From Rhodoferax sp. (GTDB taxonomy: Bacteria > Pseudomonadota > Gammaproteobacteria > Burkholderiales > Burkholderiaceae_C): a stretch of 15,042 bases of DNA. The stretch is from the NCBI GenBank assembly GCA_020048795.1, contig JAIFMA010000063.1:1-15042 (forward strand), in the 5' to 3' direction. The translations under genes and the position numbers were made by a program. A model generated the notes under the pieces. The model was given only the letters and a program-made list of their open reading frames with translations, searched no databases and was not told the origin of the DNA. Shown here one piece after another: positions 6,633 to 14,559 of the stretch (position 1 is the stretch's first letter; each line of letters opens with the position of its first letter).

Positions 6633-7766
6633 ATGACAAACAAAGACGAAACACCCACTCGTTTATGCATTTTGCATCTCGAAGACTCCGAACAGGACCA
6701 CCTGCTGGTAACGCGCGAATTAAGCAAGGCCCCCGACCCACCGGAAATCCGGCGGGTCGAAACCCTCTCTGAGTTTGCCAGAGAACTTGCCAGCAATCCA
6801 TTCAATCTGGTACTGGCAGACTACAGGCTGCCCGGATTTACAGCTTTGGATGCCTGGCAACTGATGCAGAAAGAAAAGTACCAGGTGCCATTTATTCTGC
6901 TGTCCGGGGCTATTGGCGAGACAGCAGCGGTTGAAGCGATCAAGGCCGGAATCAGTGACTATTTGCCCAAATCTGATTTGGTCAAACTCAGACACGTCAT
7001 ACAACGTGCGGTTGAAATGCAAAAAATCCGCGCCGCGAAGGAACGCTCTGACTTCGAACTTTTCCAATCGGAGCAGAGGCTCGCCAGTTTTGCGCAACAC
7101 CTCCAAGCCACCATTGAACAGGAAAGAGCGGCGATAGCGCGCGAAATCCACGATGACATTGGAGGCTCCCTGGCAGCCGTGCGCTTTGACCTGTCGTGGA
7201 TCGAACGTCACAACTCAGACCCGACAACAATTTCGCACATCCGAGCGGCGACTGAAATGCTTCAGTACGCGGTTGACGCAAGCCAGCGGATCATGATGAA
7301 CCTGCGTCCTGCCATTCTGGACCAAGGTTTGATCCCGGCAATTCACTGGTTGATCAATGACTTCGCCAAGAGAACCAAGATTGAAACAACAATTCGTGCT
7401 CCAGGCCAGCTTGACAGCTTACCCAAAGCCATTCAACTAGTGGCATACAGAACGGCACAGGAGGCACTCACCAACATCGCCAAACATGCCCAATGTACGC
7501 TCGTCAAAATCGATCTCTCGGGTGATGAGAATGTACTGACTCTGGAGATCTCTGACAATGGCCGGGGGGCCAGCGAGCTTGATTTATCCAAAGCGCAGAG
7601 TTTTGGCATCCGCGGCCTGAAAGAGCGCGCCAAAACAATTGGGGGCTGGATGGATGTAAGCTCACAAGTCGGAGCAGGATTGGCCATTACCCTGTCTGTT
7701 CCATTGACCGAGGCCGAAAAGATCCGACAGGAGCAGCAACTCAATGATCCGAGTAATTTTGTGTGA
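6633..7766 (+). CDS. Soluble histidine kinase with N-terminal receiver domain (REC-HisKA_3-HATPase)
   Basis: A 377-residue kinase with no transmembrane segment, HAMP, PAS or other sensor domain. The N-terminal receiver spans about 10-125, with acidic E17-D18, phospho-acceptor D63 (ADYRLPGF), S91 and K113 (YLPKSD). A coiled-coil-like linker (about 128-165) leads to a NarL-type HisKA_3 dimerisation segment with H173 in REIHDDIGGSLAA. The ATPase domain follows with RTAQEALTNIAKHA (273-286), DNGRG (308-312) and GIRGLKERA. All catalytic positions look intact, so input probably comes through phosphorylation of its receiver by another kinase, or through protein contact. The response regulator downstream overlaps it by 23 bases and is the likely partner. 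The ATG has no good Shine-Dalgarno. Specific substrate and signal are unknown. Confidence 0.93.
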   Translation: MTNKDETPTRLCILHLEDSEQDHLLVTRELSKAPDPPEIRRVETLSEFARELASNPFNLVLADYRLPGFTALDAWQLMQKEKYQVPFILLSGAIGETAAVEAIKAGISDYLPKSDLVKLRHVIQRAVEMQKIRAAKERSDFELFQSEQRLASFAQHLQATIEQERAAIAREIHDDIGGSLAAVRFDLSWIERHNSDPTTISHIRAATEMLQYAVDASQRIMMNLRPAILDQGLIPAIHWLINDFAKRTKIETTIRAPGQLDSLPKAIQLVAYRTAQEALTNIAKHAQCTLVKIDLSGDENVLTLEISDNGRGASELDLSKAQSFGIRGLKERAKTIGGWMDVSSQVGAGLAITLSVPLTEAEKIRQEQQLNDPSNFV

Positions 7767-8373
7767 TGATCATGCCATGGTCAGACGTGGCATCCGGGAC
7801 ACCCTCGCCGAGGCTGTTGACATCCAGGTAACGGCCGAGGCAGGCAGCTATGCAGAAGTTCGCGATGCCTTTCGGCTGCACCCCTGCGATGTTCTACTGC
7901 TCGACATCAATCTTCCTGGTCGCGGGGGGCTTGAGGTATTGGCCAGTCTGCGGGAAACCGACTCGCAGATCAAGGTGCTGATCGTGTCGATGTACCCTGA
8001 GGATCAGTACGCTATACGCTGCCTCAAGGCGGGCGCACAAGGCTACCTGAACAAAGCAGGAGATCCGGCAGATTTGATCACTGCCGTTCGCACGGTCGCC
8101 CAAGGCAGAAAATACGTCACGCCGACCGTTGCCCAAATGTTGGTGGAAAACCTCAGTTCCCCCGAAAACACCAGCCTGCACGCGAGCCTGTCTGAGCGCG
8201 AACTGCAAACCCTGCTGAAAATCGCCTCCGGCAAACGTCTCTCTGACATCGCGCAGGAGCTGATGCTTAGCCCAAAGACTGTCAGCGTTTACCGTGCCCG
8301 TGTACTGGAAAAACTCAAACTGTCCAACAATCCGGAATTGACGGTTTACGCCATTCGCAACGGGTTGGTCTAA
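7744..8373 (+). CDS. NarL/FixJ-family response regulator with LuxR-type HTH
   Basis: A 209-residue DNA-binding response regulator. The receiver domain (about 1-120) has D8-D9, phospho-acceptor D54 (LLLDINLPGRGG), S82 and K104. The C-terminal LuxR-type helix-turn-helix (about 148-209) shows LSERELQTLLKIASGK, then the recognition region LSPKTVSVYRARVLEKL. The ATG at 7744 lies inside the end of the kinase gene, with AGGAG ten bases upstream, so the two are translationally coupled and very probably cognate. It resembles the UvrY/FimZ/BvgA type in layout, but I cannot name an orthologue. Its location between the chemotaxis operon and the fli operon suggests, without proving, a role in motility or in a motility-to-sessile switch. 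Confidence 0.95.
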   Translation: MIRVILCDDHAMVRRGIRDTLAEAVDIQVTAEAGSYAEVRDAFRLHPCDVLLLDINLPGRGGLEVLASLRETDSQIKVLIVSMYPEDQYAIRCLKAGAQGYLNKAGDPADLITAVRTVAQGRKYVTPTVAQMLVENLSSPENTSLHASLSERELQTLLKIASGKRLSDIAQELMLSPKTVSVYRARVLEKLKLSNNPELTVYAIRNGLV

Positions 8374-8382
8374 GGTCACCGA

Positions 8383-8401
8383 TCCGCCGTTATATGGCGG
8401 A
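8383..8401. terminator. Short GC-rich hairpin between convergent genes, possible bidirectional terminator
   Basis: TCCGCC (8383-8388) and GGCGGA (8396-8401) form a perfect six-base stem around a seven-base loop. It lies ten bases after the response-regulator stop, and the fliR stop codon falls in the loop. Neither strand has a T-run directly after the stem, so it is not a canonical intrinsic terminator. It may only limit read-through or mark transcript ends. Confidence 0.35.
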
Positions 8402-9157
8402 GAAAATGTCAATTGCACGCGTCATCAAGGCCAAAAAAGGCTGGTCCAGCATCGGCAGTGTAGCGGCCATGCCGACAAGACCGACCGTCAAGGTGATCGG
8501 AAATCCGATGGCGTAAATGTTCATTTGGGGAGCCACGCGCGACACGATGCCCAACGCCAGATTGGCAAACATCAGCATACCAACCAATGGCAGAGCAATC
8601 CACAGTCCGCTCGCAAAGAGATCAACCCCAAGATCGAGCACCTTCATGTGCTTCAGTGCCTCCAGAAAATTCTGATCGACAGGAAAAGACTTAAAGCTCT
8701 TGACGACCGCCAGCAACACCAGCAAGTGACCGTTCATGACAATGAACAAAAAAAGAGCCATTTGCCCAAAAAACCTTGCCACAGCGCTGGTCTGCGCATT
8801 CAGCGATGGATCAAAAAAGGAGGCGAAATTCAAGCCCATCTGAAATCCAATGACTTCGCCTGCGACCTCGACGGCAGCAAATACAACCCGGATGGCAAAT
8901 CCGATGGCCAGCCCGACCCCAACCTGCTGAACCACCGCGCCCATCGCGCCAGTTCCATTCATACTTACAACCGGCTGAGTACCCAAAAACGGCTGCGCCG
9001 CCAGTGCAACAAAAAAGGCCAGCGCAATGCGAGCACGAACCGGAAAAACTCTTGATGAAAAAACCGGCGTTGAAGTAAACAAGGCCAGCACCCGTAAAAA
9101 TGGCCAAAGCATGGGCGACAACCATGCCAGCAATTGCGCTTCTGAAAAAGTGATCAC
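8390..9157 (-). CDS. fliR: Flagellar export gate protein FliR
   Basis: FliR is an integral membrane part of the flagellar type III export gate and assembles with FliP and FliQ. The 255 residues are close to the family's usual length. Several strongly hydrophobic segments are visible, including those at about 10-30, 42-56, 72-100, 128-155, 180-205 and 210-235. Conserved patches are FFVALAAQPFL, GFQMGLNFASFFDP and FANLALGIVSRVAPQMNIYAIGFPITL. The GTG start at 9157 is supported by GAGGG seven to eight bases upstream, and it lies 13 bases after the fliQ stop. It is the last gene of the fli operon here; flhB is not in the window. Confidence 0.97.
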   Translation of the reverse strand: MITFSEAQLLAWLSPMLWPFLRVLALFTSTPVFSSRVFPVRARIALAFFVALAAQPFLGTQPVVSMNGTGAMGAVVQQVGVGLAIGFAIRVVFAAVEVAGEVIGFQMGLNFASFFDPSLNAQTSAVARFFGQMALFLFIVMNGHLLVLLAVVKSFKSFPVDQNFLEALKHMKVLDLGVDLFASGLWIALPLVGMLMFANLALGIVSRVAPQMNIYAIGFPITLTVGLVGMAATLPMLDQPFLALMTRAIDIFSAI

Positions 9158-9170
9158 CAGCCAACCCTCA

Positions 9171-9440
9171 TCACATCACAGCAGCAGGTATGGCCTCAAT
9201 CGTGCGACGGATGTACTCCACCAGCATCCCCAGCATCCAGGGTCCGGCCAGTGCAAAGACAATCATCGCAGCGATCAATTTAGGGACAAAAGCCAAAGTT
9301 GCCTCATTGATCTGGGTCACGGCTTGGAACAGGCTGACGATCAATCCAACCACCAGAACAGCGCCCAGCACTGGCGCCGAGACCATCAGCATCATCCACA
9401 AGGCTTCCTGCCCCATCGTCAACACCAATTGTGCGTTCAT
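9171..9440 (-). CDS. fliQ: Flagellar export gate protein FliQ
   Basis: A small 89-residue membrane protein of the flagellar export gate, normal in length. Two hydrophobic helices are visible (about 16-38 and 52-72). The sequence MGQEALWMMLMVSAPVLGAV and the VTQINEATLAFVPKL segment are typical of the family. The ATG has a clear GAGGG six bases upstream and lies nine bases after the fliP stop. It forms part of a fixed fliOPQR order. Confidence 0.97.
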   Translation of the reverse strand: MNAQLVLTMGQEALWMMLMVSAPVLGAVLVVGLIVSLFQAVTQINEATLAFVPKLIAAMIVFALAGPWMLGMLVEYIRRTIEAIPAAVM

Positions 9441-9449
9441 GAATATCCC

Positions 9450-10241
9450 TCAAGTCACAAAACTGGCAGCCAATGAACCCATCAGCAAGTTCCAGCCATC
9501 TGCCAGCACAAAGATCATTAACTTGAATGGCAGCGCAACCAGAACCGGCGACAACATCATCATGCCCAAAGACATCAGAACACTGGCAACCACAATATCG
9601 ATGACCAAAAACGGAATAAATATCATGAAGCCGATCTGAAATGCCGACTTCAATTCACTGGTGACAAAAGCGGGCACCAGCACCCGCATCGGAACCACTG
9701 CCGCATTGGTGCCCACATCAAGTTTGGCAAGTTTGACGAACAAGGCCAAATCGGACTGCCGGGTCTGCTTGCTCATAAATGCACGCATCGGTGCCTCGGC
9801 TTTGACCAACGCCTGCTCAAAAGGCAAGGTGTTGTTGCTATAAGGCAAATACGCGTCGTTGTAGACCTTGTCCAAAGTCGGCCCCATGACAAACACCGTC
9901 AGAAACAAGGACAGACCCACGACAACCTGATTGGGCGGCACAGATTGGGTGCCCAGCGCCTGTCTCAGCAATGACAGAACAATCACAATTCGGGTGAAGC
10001 CAGTCATCATCAACAAAATTGCCGGCAAAAAAGACAGTGCGGTAAAAAAAAGCAAAGTCTGTACCGGGACCGAAAAACTCACACCGGAACTGCCCGTCCC
10101 CAACAACAAGGGCAATTGTGCTGCCCCCTGTGCTCTGGCAGCGACTGCGTACACGGCCAAGGTCAATGCAATGGTCACCAGCCTGAGTGAACGTGCTTCA
10201 GTCAAAAGGGTTTGCAGTTTCCTCACAAGGCGCACCCTCAC
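9450..10241 (-). CDS. fliP: Flagellar export gate protein FliP
   Basis: FliP forms the core of the export gate channel with FliQ and FliR. As drawn it has 263 residues. An N-terminal signal peptide is visible, as expected for FliP: basic residues, then the hydrophobic stretch LVTIALTLAVYAVAA, with cleavage likely after ARA (about residue 37). Hallmarks of the mature protein are FLPAILLMMTGFTRIVIVLSLL, the polar periplasmic loop, FVKLAKLD, VLVPAFVTSELKSAFQIGF and SLGMMMLSP. The GTG at 10241 overlaps the fliO stop as GTGA. A GTG five codons later (10226) has a better-spaced GAGGG and may be the true start. Confidence 0.97.
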   Translation of the reverse strand: MRVRLVRKLQTLLTEARSLRLVTIALTLAVYAVAARAQGAAQLPLLLGTGSSGVSFSVPVQTLLFFTALSFLPAILLMMTGFTRIVIVLSLLRQALGTQSVPPNQVVVGLSLFLTVFVMGPTLDKVYNDAYLPYSNNTLPFEQALVKAEAPMRAFMSKQTRQSDLALFVKLAKLDVGTNAAVVPMRVLVPAFVTSELKSAFQIGFMIFIPFLVIDIVVASVLMSLGMMMLSPVLVALPFKLMIFVLADGWNLLMGSLAASFVT

Positions 10242-10558
10242 TCAAGGCCAATGGACTGCTCAGGTCCAATCGCTGATGCGTTGACCGTTGGTAACGGCAC
10301 GACAGCCTCAGAGTGCAAACAGGTGATCGACTGAGCCGTCACACCCAGAGTCAGCCAGGTGCGTGCCCCTTCAGGTCCGACCTCAACCGTGACCACCCTT
10401 TGATGCGGTCCCACAGCCACAGCGCAGACGATGCGCGTTGCGCTTGGCGCACCTACCCCCACAGCACCAATTCGCCTCTGCACCCACCTTAACCCAACCG
10501 GAATCAAAGCCAGCACGATGACAAACCCAACAACCAACAGCCAGCCCTGGGACATCAC
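10238..10558 (-). CDS. fliO: Flagellar biosynthesis protein FliO
   Basis: A 106-residue protein with one N-terminal transmembrane helix (about residues 5-23, WLLVVGFVIVLALIPVGL) and a soluble beta-rich domain. FliO is a poorly conserved accessory factor that helps FliP assemble. Identification rests on size, topology and its position between fliN and fliP. The residues VGPHQRVVTVEVG fit the conserved core of the family. The start is GTG 10558 or the adjacent ATG 10555, with AAGGG overlapping the fliN end. Its final codons overlap fliP by four bases. Confidence 0.88.
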   Translation of the reverse strand: MMSQGWLLVVGFVIVLALIPVGLRWVQRRIGAVGVGAPSATRIVCAVAVGPHQRVVTVEVGPEGARTWLTLGVTAQSITCLHSEAVVPLPTVNASAIGPEQSIGLE

Positions 10559-10561
10559 CGC

Positions 10562-10996
10562 TTATCCCTTGCTGACTCGACGCAGTCGCTCGGAGGGGGT
10601 CACCACATCGGTCAACCGAATCCCAAACTTGTCATTCACAACGACAACCTCTCCTTGCGCAATCAGGTAGCCGTTCACCAACACATCCATCGGTTCACCG
10701 GCCAAGGCATCGAGTTCAACCACCGAGCCCTGTCCAAGTTGCAAAATATGCTTGATGGGCACTTTGGTGCGGCCCAACTCCACGGAAAGCAGCACCGGAA
10801 TATCCAGCACCCGGTTGATGTCACTGATCTGCGCGTCATTGCCGCCCGATCCGGACGAAAAACCTCTGGACGCATCACCGGTCAAGACCCCCCCGGGTTC
10901 AGGACCTGTTGGCGTTTCTGCGCTTTTTTGCTCAAGCAAGGCCTCCGCCCAGTCTGCCAAACCATCGTCCTCCGGCGGTTTTTCATCAGTTGCCAT
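10562..10996 (-). CDS. fliN: Flagellar motor switch protein FliN
   Basis: FliN forms the lower C-ring of the flagellar switch with FliM and FliG. The 144-residue product starts at ATG 10996, eleven bases inside the end of fliM, with AAGGTG six bases upstream. An acidic, Gly/Pro-rich N-terminal region (1-55) precedes the conserved SpoA domain (about 60-140). Diagnostic stretches are INRVLDIPVLLSVELGRTK, ILQLGQGSVVELDALAGEP and LIAQGEVVVVNDKFGIRLTD. The length is ordinary for betaproteobacterial FliN. Confidence 0.97.
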   Translation of the reverse strand: MATDEKPPEDDGLADWAEALLEQKSAETPTGPEPGGVLTGDASRGFSSGSGGNDAQISDINRVLDIPVLLSVELGRTKVPIKHILQLGQGSVVELDALAGEPMDVLVNGYLIAQGEVVVVNDKFGIRLTDVVTPSERLRRVSKG

Positions 10997-11990
10997 GTCG
11001 TTCACCTTTCCAGTTGAGGTCATTATTCCTCAGGCATCGCTCGATTTTCAGCGCATACTTGGCGTTGTGGGTACCATACTGGCACTCAAAAATGGGCACA
11101 CCATCCACCGTTGCCTGCACCCGGGGCTGGCGATCAAGCTCGATGAAGTCACCTGGTTTCATCGCCAACAATTGCTCGATGGTCGCATCCGCATGGGCCA
11201 GCTCGGCCACCAAAACCACCTCAGCCGCCTGAATTTCCTGGGTCAACACATTGACCCAACGGCGATCCACCTCAATCGAGTCGCCCTGAGTGGATGAGTA
11301 CAACACATCCCGGATGGGCTCCAGCGTGGCATACGGAAAACAAAAGTGAATCGCGCCTGTGATCTCGCCAATCTCAAGCTGAAACGAGGTGGACACCACA
11401 ATTTCGCTGGGTGTCGCGATGTTGGCAAATTGCGGCTGCATTTCGGAGCGCTGGTAGTCCAACTCAAGCGGATAAATCCCCACCCAAGCCTTCTTGTACT
11501 CTTCACAGACGACATCAACCAGCCGGTTGATCACCCGCTGCTCGGTGGCAGAAAAATCCCGCCCCTCAATACGGGTCTGGAACTTACCAATGCCACCGTA
11601 TAGGGACTCAATCACACCAAACACCAACGCGGGCTCACACACCACCAGGCCACTACCCCGCAAAGGTCGAATCGCCACAATATTGAAGTTGGTCGGCACC
11701 GCCAGCTCACGCAAAAAAGCGCTGTAACGCTGCACTGTGACCGGACCCACCGAGATTTCAGGACTTCTGCGAATGAAGTTGAACAGGCCAACGCGCAAAT
11801 TGCGGGCAAAGCGCTCGTTGACAATTTCCATGGTGGGCATGCGCCCACGAACGATTCGCTCCTGACTTGAAATGTTGTAGGCACGAACCTCACCGCTTTC
11901 GGTGACCTCCTCAGCCAGTTTTTGGCTCTCTCCGGTGACACCCTCAAGTAGGGCATCCACCTCTTCCTGGGATAAAAATGACTCACTCAT
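10986..11990 (-). CDS. fliM: Flagellar motor switch protein FliM
   Basis: FliM is the switch protein that CheY-P binds to change motor rotation. At 334 residues it has normal length. The N-terminal CheY-docking peptide LSQEEVDALLEGV (6-18) is intact, followed by the CheC-like middle domain (about 50-230) and a C-terminal SpoA domain (about 250-325, with MKPGDFIELDRQPRVQATV). The ATG at 11990 lies 18 bases after the fliL stop. That gap holds no recognisable Shine-Dalgarno and instead carries a perfect ten-base palindrome, so translation may depend on coupling to fliL. The gene ends eleven bases inside fliN. Confidence 0.97.
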   Translation of the reverse strand: MSESFLSQEEVDALLEGVTGESQKLAEEVTESGEVRAYNISSQERIVRGRMPTMEIVNERFARNLRVGLFNFIRRSPEISVGPVTVQRYSAFLRELAVPTNFNIVAIRPLRGSGLVVCEPALVFGVIESLYGGIGKFQTRIEGRDFSATEQRVINRLVDVVCEEYKKAWVGIYPLELDYQRSEMQPQFANIATPSEIVVSTSFQLEIGEITGAIHFCFPYATLEPIRDVLYSSTQGDSIEVDRRWVNVLTQEIQAAEVVLVAELAHADATIEQLLAMKPGDFIELDRQPRVQATVDGVPIFECQYGTHNAKYALKIERCLRNNDLNWKGERHGN

Positions 11991-12008
11991 GGCACATGTG
12001 CAGCGAAC

Positions 12009-12605
12009 TCACTGAACAATCAGGCTTGAAAAAAGAACACCGACCACCGGGTACTGGACAGTCACTTTCTTTTTTGGCTTTTTCTTCGCCGTCGCGGCAT
12101 CTGGCTCTTCGTCTTCGCCTCCGCCAAAAGGCACCGAGGCCTCGCGCAGAATATCGGCAATCAGCTTTTGTTTGCCTTCGGGCGACAACAGACTCTCGGA
12201 TGTCCGCATCGACAGCAACATCAGGACACCACTGCGAATGGTTGGCATATAGGCCTTGACTGATTCCGAGGCTTTTGCATCACGAACTTCGAGCGTGATC
12301 CCCACCTGCGCCACTCTTTCACCACCAGGGTCAGCCAGATTCACCACCATATTGTCCATCGGCAAATAGACCGGTGGGGTATTGGCGGCACCATGATCAA
12401 CAGTCGCATGCGCGGCAGCGGCAGGGGCACCACCCTCTTCTTCGGCAGCAGCCGCTGCTGCGGCTGCATTCTTTTTGCTGATAAAGAAAAACGCACCCCC
12501 GCCACCCAACACCAAGACCAGCACGGCAGCAATGATGATGATCAACATCTTTTTGCTTTTGGCCGGGGGTTTGGCGGCATCGGCTTCTTCTGGTTTGGTA
12601 GCCAC
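12009..12605 (-). CDS. fliL: Flagellar basal-body-associated protein FliL
   Basis: FliL is a single-pass inner-membrane protein that rings and supports the stator units. The 198 residues begin with a short charged cytoplasmic tail, then a transmembrane helix (about 20-42, MLIIIIAAVLVLVLGGGGAFFF). An alanine-rich linker with eight consecutive alanines (47-54) and EEEGG leads to the periplasmic FliL domain (about 80-198), which includes YLPMDNMVVNLADPGGERV. A lysine-rich patch (KKKPKKK) near residue 175 is unusual for the end of the domain. The GTG start at 12605 has AAGGA six bases upstream. Confidence 0.95.
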   Translation of the reverse strand: MATKPEEADAAKPPAKSKKMLIIIIAAVLVLVLGGGGAFFFISKKNAAAAAAAAEEEGGAPAAAAHATVDHGAANTPPVYLPMDNMVVNLADPGGERVAQVGITLEVRDAKASESVKAYMPTIRSGVLMLLSMRTSESLLSPEGKQKLIADILREASVPFGGGEDEEPDAATAKKKPKKKVTVQYPVVGVLFSSLIVQ

Positions 12606-12715
12606 GGTCGTTCCTTCAATGCGTTAGTTTGCGTCCATTATTGAGCATTCACCCCAACCCGACAGGTCAATCTGATGCCCCAAAGCATGGTATCTGCTGT
12701 GCTAGCGAGTCTAAA
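12606..12715 (-). promoter_or_regulatory. fliK-fliL intergenic region, possible promoter for fliL onward
   Basis: At 110 bases this is the only real gap in the visible fli operon. On the minus strand it carries TTGACC (12665-12670), which matches a -35 element in five of six positions. The best downstream -10 candidates are poor: TGCTCA at a 17-base spacing, or AATAAT at 22. A small inverted repeat, ATGC-N6-GCAT (12675-12688), lies just after fliK. The fliL ribosome binding site sits at the far end. A secondary promoter is possible but unproven. Confidence 0.2.
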
Positions 12716-14098
12716 TCAGACAAACAAGTCCAACGTCTGCCCAACCGACGGATTAACGATCCGATTTGACAAAACCCCAAGGGCTTGATCTGGCACCACC
12801 AGCGCCTGCCTGGAGGTTTGTTTTTGCTGCCGGTTATCCCCCTGCGCCTCCCGTCCACCAGAAGCCCCCACAGAAACCCCTGAAAGCTGCAAACCCTCAC
12901 CTGACAGCAAATCGCGCAGTTGCGTCGTTGCTGCCTCAAGTATCGACCGCACACTGGCCTGGTCGGTTCGAAAATCAATCTGCGCCTGATCTCCGTTGAG
13001 CGAAATGCTCACCTCCACCGGCTCACTGCCGAAGCCCTCAAGTTTGAGTTCCGCATTCTGCACCCCATGCGTCACCCAATAACTCACGGTCTCGGCAATA
13101 GCCGTATCAGGCACCGCAGCCGTTGCCGCTTCAATCGTGTAAGGCGCATCTGCCCGGGCATTCACCATGGCAACTGATCCGAACACACCTTCACCCGCAG
13201 CGCCGGAACGGGGCACCGGCCTGGCACCCAATCGATTCAACGGATTCACCAATCCATCCCCCGCTCCACTCATGACCATGGCGTTGCTGATCACCGGGGT
13301 CGTCGCCAAATCCAGTGTGGCTGAATGTGACTTGGGTTCGCGCAGTTCCGACAAAGCCGCCAGCAAGTTCTGCGATTGCTGCGCTGTCTTGCGCACCGGC
13401 AGCCCATCTAAGGGCGCGAGCGCAAGCGGCTCGTCCATCAACGGCTGCCCCCCCGCTGATGCTGTGTCCAACGGATTTGCCGCTTCTGCCGGATTGGCAG
13501 CACCCACACCCACCAGAGCCGATGATGGAGGTCTTTTCCCCCTGAGCCCCCCTTCGGCTTCAATCGGCAAGCTACCCGTGCCTGCCACTACAGGGGCGGC
13601 ACCAGTCTCTGGCATTGGTATCAACTTCATAGCTGCCAGCGCAGGCTCAGCAAGCGCTACAGCCCCATTTCGATTGAAATCAAGCGCCTCACCACCATCC
13701 ACCGCGGCATCGCCCAAGCCTTGGGATGCCCCCGTAAGCCCGGGCAGCCCGCCACTGATCACCGCCAGCACCGGGGCCGCGGTCATACCTTGATTCGCAA
13801 TCAAATTCATAGCTTCCAGCACAGATCCAGCAAGCGCTGAAGCGCCATTCTTATCTTCATCTGTCGTCATCCCAACCGTCACCCCAGGCACGGGTGGCTC
13901 CAATAACGCGGGATCGCCGGCCAGAGTCGTGGCATCAGCCTCAACATCCGTTGCCGCCAGCAAACTCATCAGTACTGAGAAACCCGCCGCAGCGCCCTCT
14001 CCGAGCGAATCTGCCTTACCGGCTTTTTTGCCACCCCGGTGGTCGGCACCTGACACCGCCTTGTGGCTTTGTGGTGCGCTGCTTGATTCAATGCTCAT
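12716..14098 (-). CDS. fliK: Flagellar hook-length control protein FliK
   Basis: FliK is the secreted ruler that measures hook length and switches the export gate to late substrates. The 460 residues show the usual layout: a long, low-complexity N-terminal ruler region rich in Ala, Gly, Pro and Ser (1-330) and a conserved C-terminal Flg_hook domain (about 335-415). That domain contains WVTHGVQNAELKLEG, PVEVSISLNGDQAQIDF and LRDLLSGEGLQLSGVSV. A diverged duplication lies inside the ruler: residues 84-120 and 144-180 align without gaps (NGA-ALA--L-AM-LI). The ATG overlaps the fliJ stop as ATGA and has GGAG eight bases upstream. Confidence 0.95.
   Translation of the reverse strand: MSIESSSAPQSHKAVSGADHRGGKKAGKADSLGEGAAAGFSVLMSLLAATDVEADATTLAGDPALLEPPVPGVTVGMTTDEDKNGASALAGSVLEAMNLIANQGMTAAPVLAVISGGLPGLTGASQGLGDAAVDGGEALDFNRNGAVALAEPALAAMKLIPMPETGAAPVVAGTGSLPIEAEGGLRGKRPPSSALVGVGAANPAEAANPLDTASAGGQPLMDEPLALAPLDGLPVRKTAQQSQNLLAALSELREPKSHSATLDLATTPVISNAMVMSGAGDGLVNPLNRLGARPVPRSGAAGEGVFGSVAMVNARADAPYTIEAATAAVPDTAIAETVSYWVTHGVQNAELKLEGFGSEPVEVSISLNGDQAQIDFRTDQASVRSILEAATTQLRDLLSGEGLQLSGVSVGASGGREAQGDNRQQKQTSRQALVVPDQALGVLSNRIVNPSVGQTLDLFV
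13565..13855. repeat. Diverged direct duplication inside fliK, 180-base offset
   Basis: Bases 13621-13670 and 13801-13850 match at 40 of 50 positions with no gaps, at an offset of exactly 180 bases (60 codons). The protein similarity spreads wider, covering roughly residues 82-120 and 141-178 of FliK. Similarity fades outside that core. It looks like an old in-frame duplication in the ruler part of the protein. Confidence 0.7.
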
Positions 14099-14559
14099 AA
14101 ACTATTCTCCGCTTGTATTCGCAGTTGCCGTTGGGTCTGCTGGGCCGCAAATTCATCCATCTGTTTTTGATCCCGCCGCTGTAATTCCTTGGCACGAGCT
14201 GCCTGGCGCTGGCCTAACACCAGTTTCAAGCTGGCCAGACGCAACTCCGCCTGAACCTGCACCTGCTTGGCCTCATCAACCCGCCGGGCGGCATTGCCGA
14301 GTACACCTTCCTGTAGCGCAATGGCCTGATTCAGGCGACCCATAAACTGGTACTGATGGTGCAGCAACTCGGGCGTGGTGCTCTTTTGTGCACCTTGCAT
14401 CCAGCGCTGGTCGGTTTCACGCGCGTATTGCTGCAACTGGCTCATCTGGTCCTGCGCAAAACCCTGTGCCTGCAATGTGGTCTGCCATTGCGCCATGGCC
14501 TGATCGCGCTTGACCGTTGCCAGCTCGATCGCCAGTGCCAGTGATTTGAATTCGGCCAT
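14095..14559 (-). CDS. fliJ: Flagellar export chaperone/stalk protein FliJ (internal start within the fused frame)
   Basis: From the internal ATG 14559 the product has 154 residues, the usual FliJ length. It is almost wholly helical, with long heptad-like runs expected for the two-helix coiled coil that sits in the centre of the FliI hexamer and contacts FlhA. Recognisable features are the opening MAEFKSLALAIELATVKRDQ, the YQFMGRLNQAIALQEGV segment and the Gln/Arg-rich C-terminal helix. A GGGAGG ribosome binding site seven bases before this ATG shows that separate translation is possible even though the upstream fliI frame reads through. The stop overlaps the fliK start as ATGA. Confidence 0.88.
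   Translation of the reverse strand: MAEFKSLALAIELATVKRDQAMAQWQTTLQAQGFAQDQMSQLQQYARETDQRWMQGAQKSTTPELLHHQYQFMGRLNQAIALQEGVLGNAARRVDEAKQVQVQAELRLASLKLVLGQRQAARAKELQRRDQKQMDEFAAQQTQRQLRIQAENSL

Noticed and set aside
12716..12736. FliK also ends in a similar peptide, LDLFV
   Set aside because: It lacks the Gly-Ser lead-in, has an extra valine after Phe, and belongs to an exported protein, so it probably does not share the CheD/CheZ-like tail function.
13167..13793. A 208-codon open frame on the plus strand opposite fliK
   Set aside because: Low-complexity Ala/Pro/Ser protein that is the complement of the GC-rich FliK ruler region; shadow frame.
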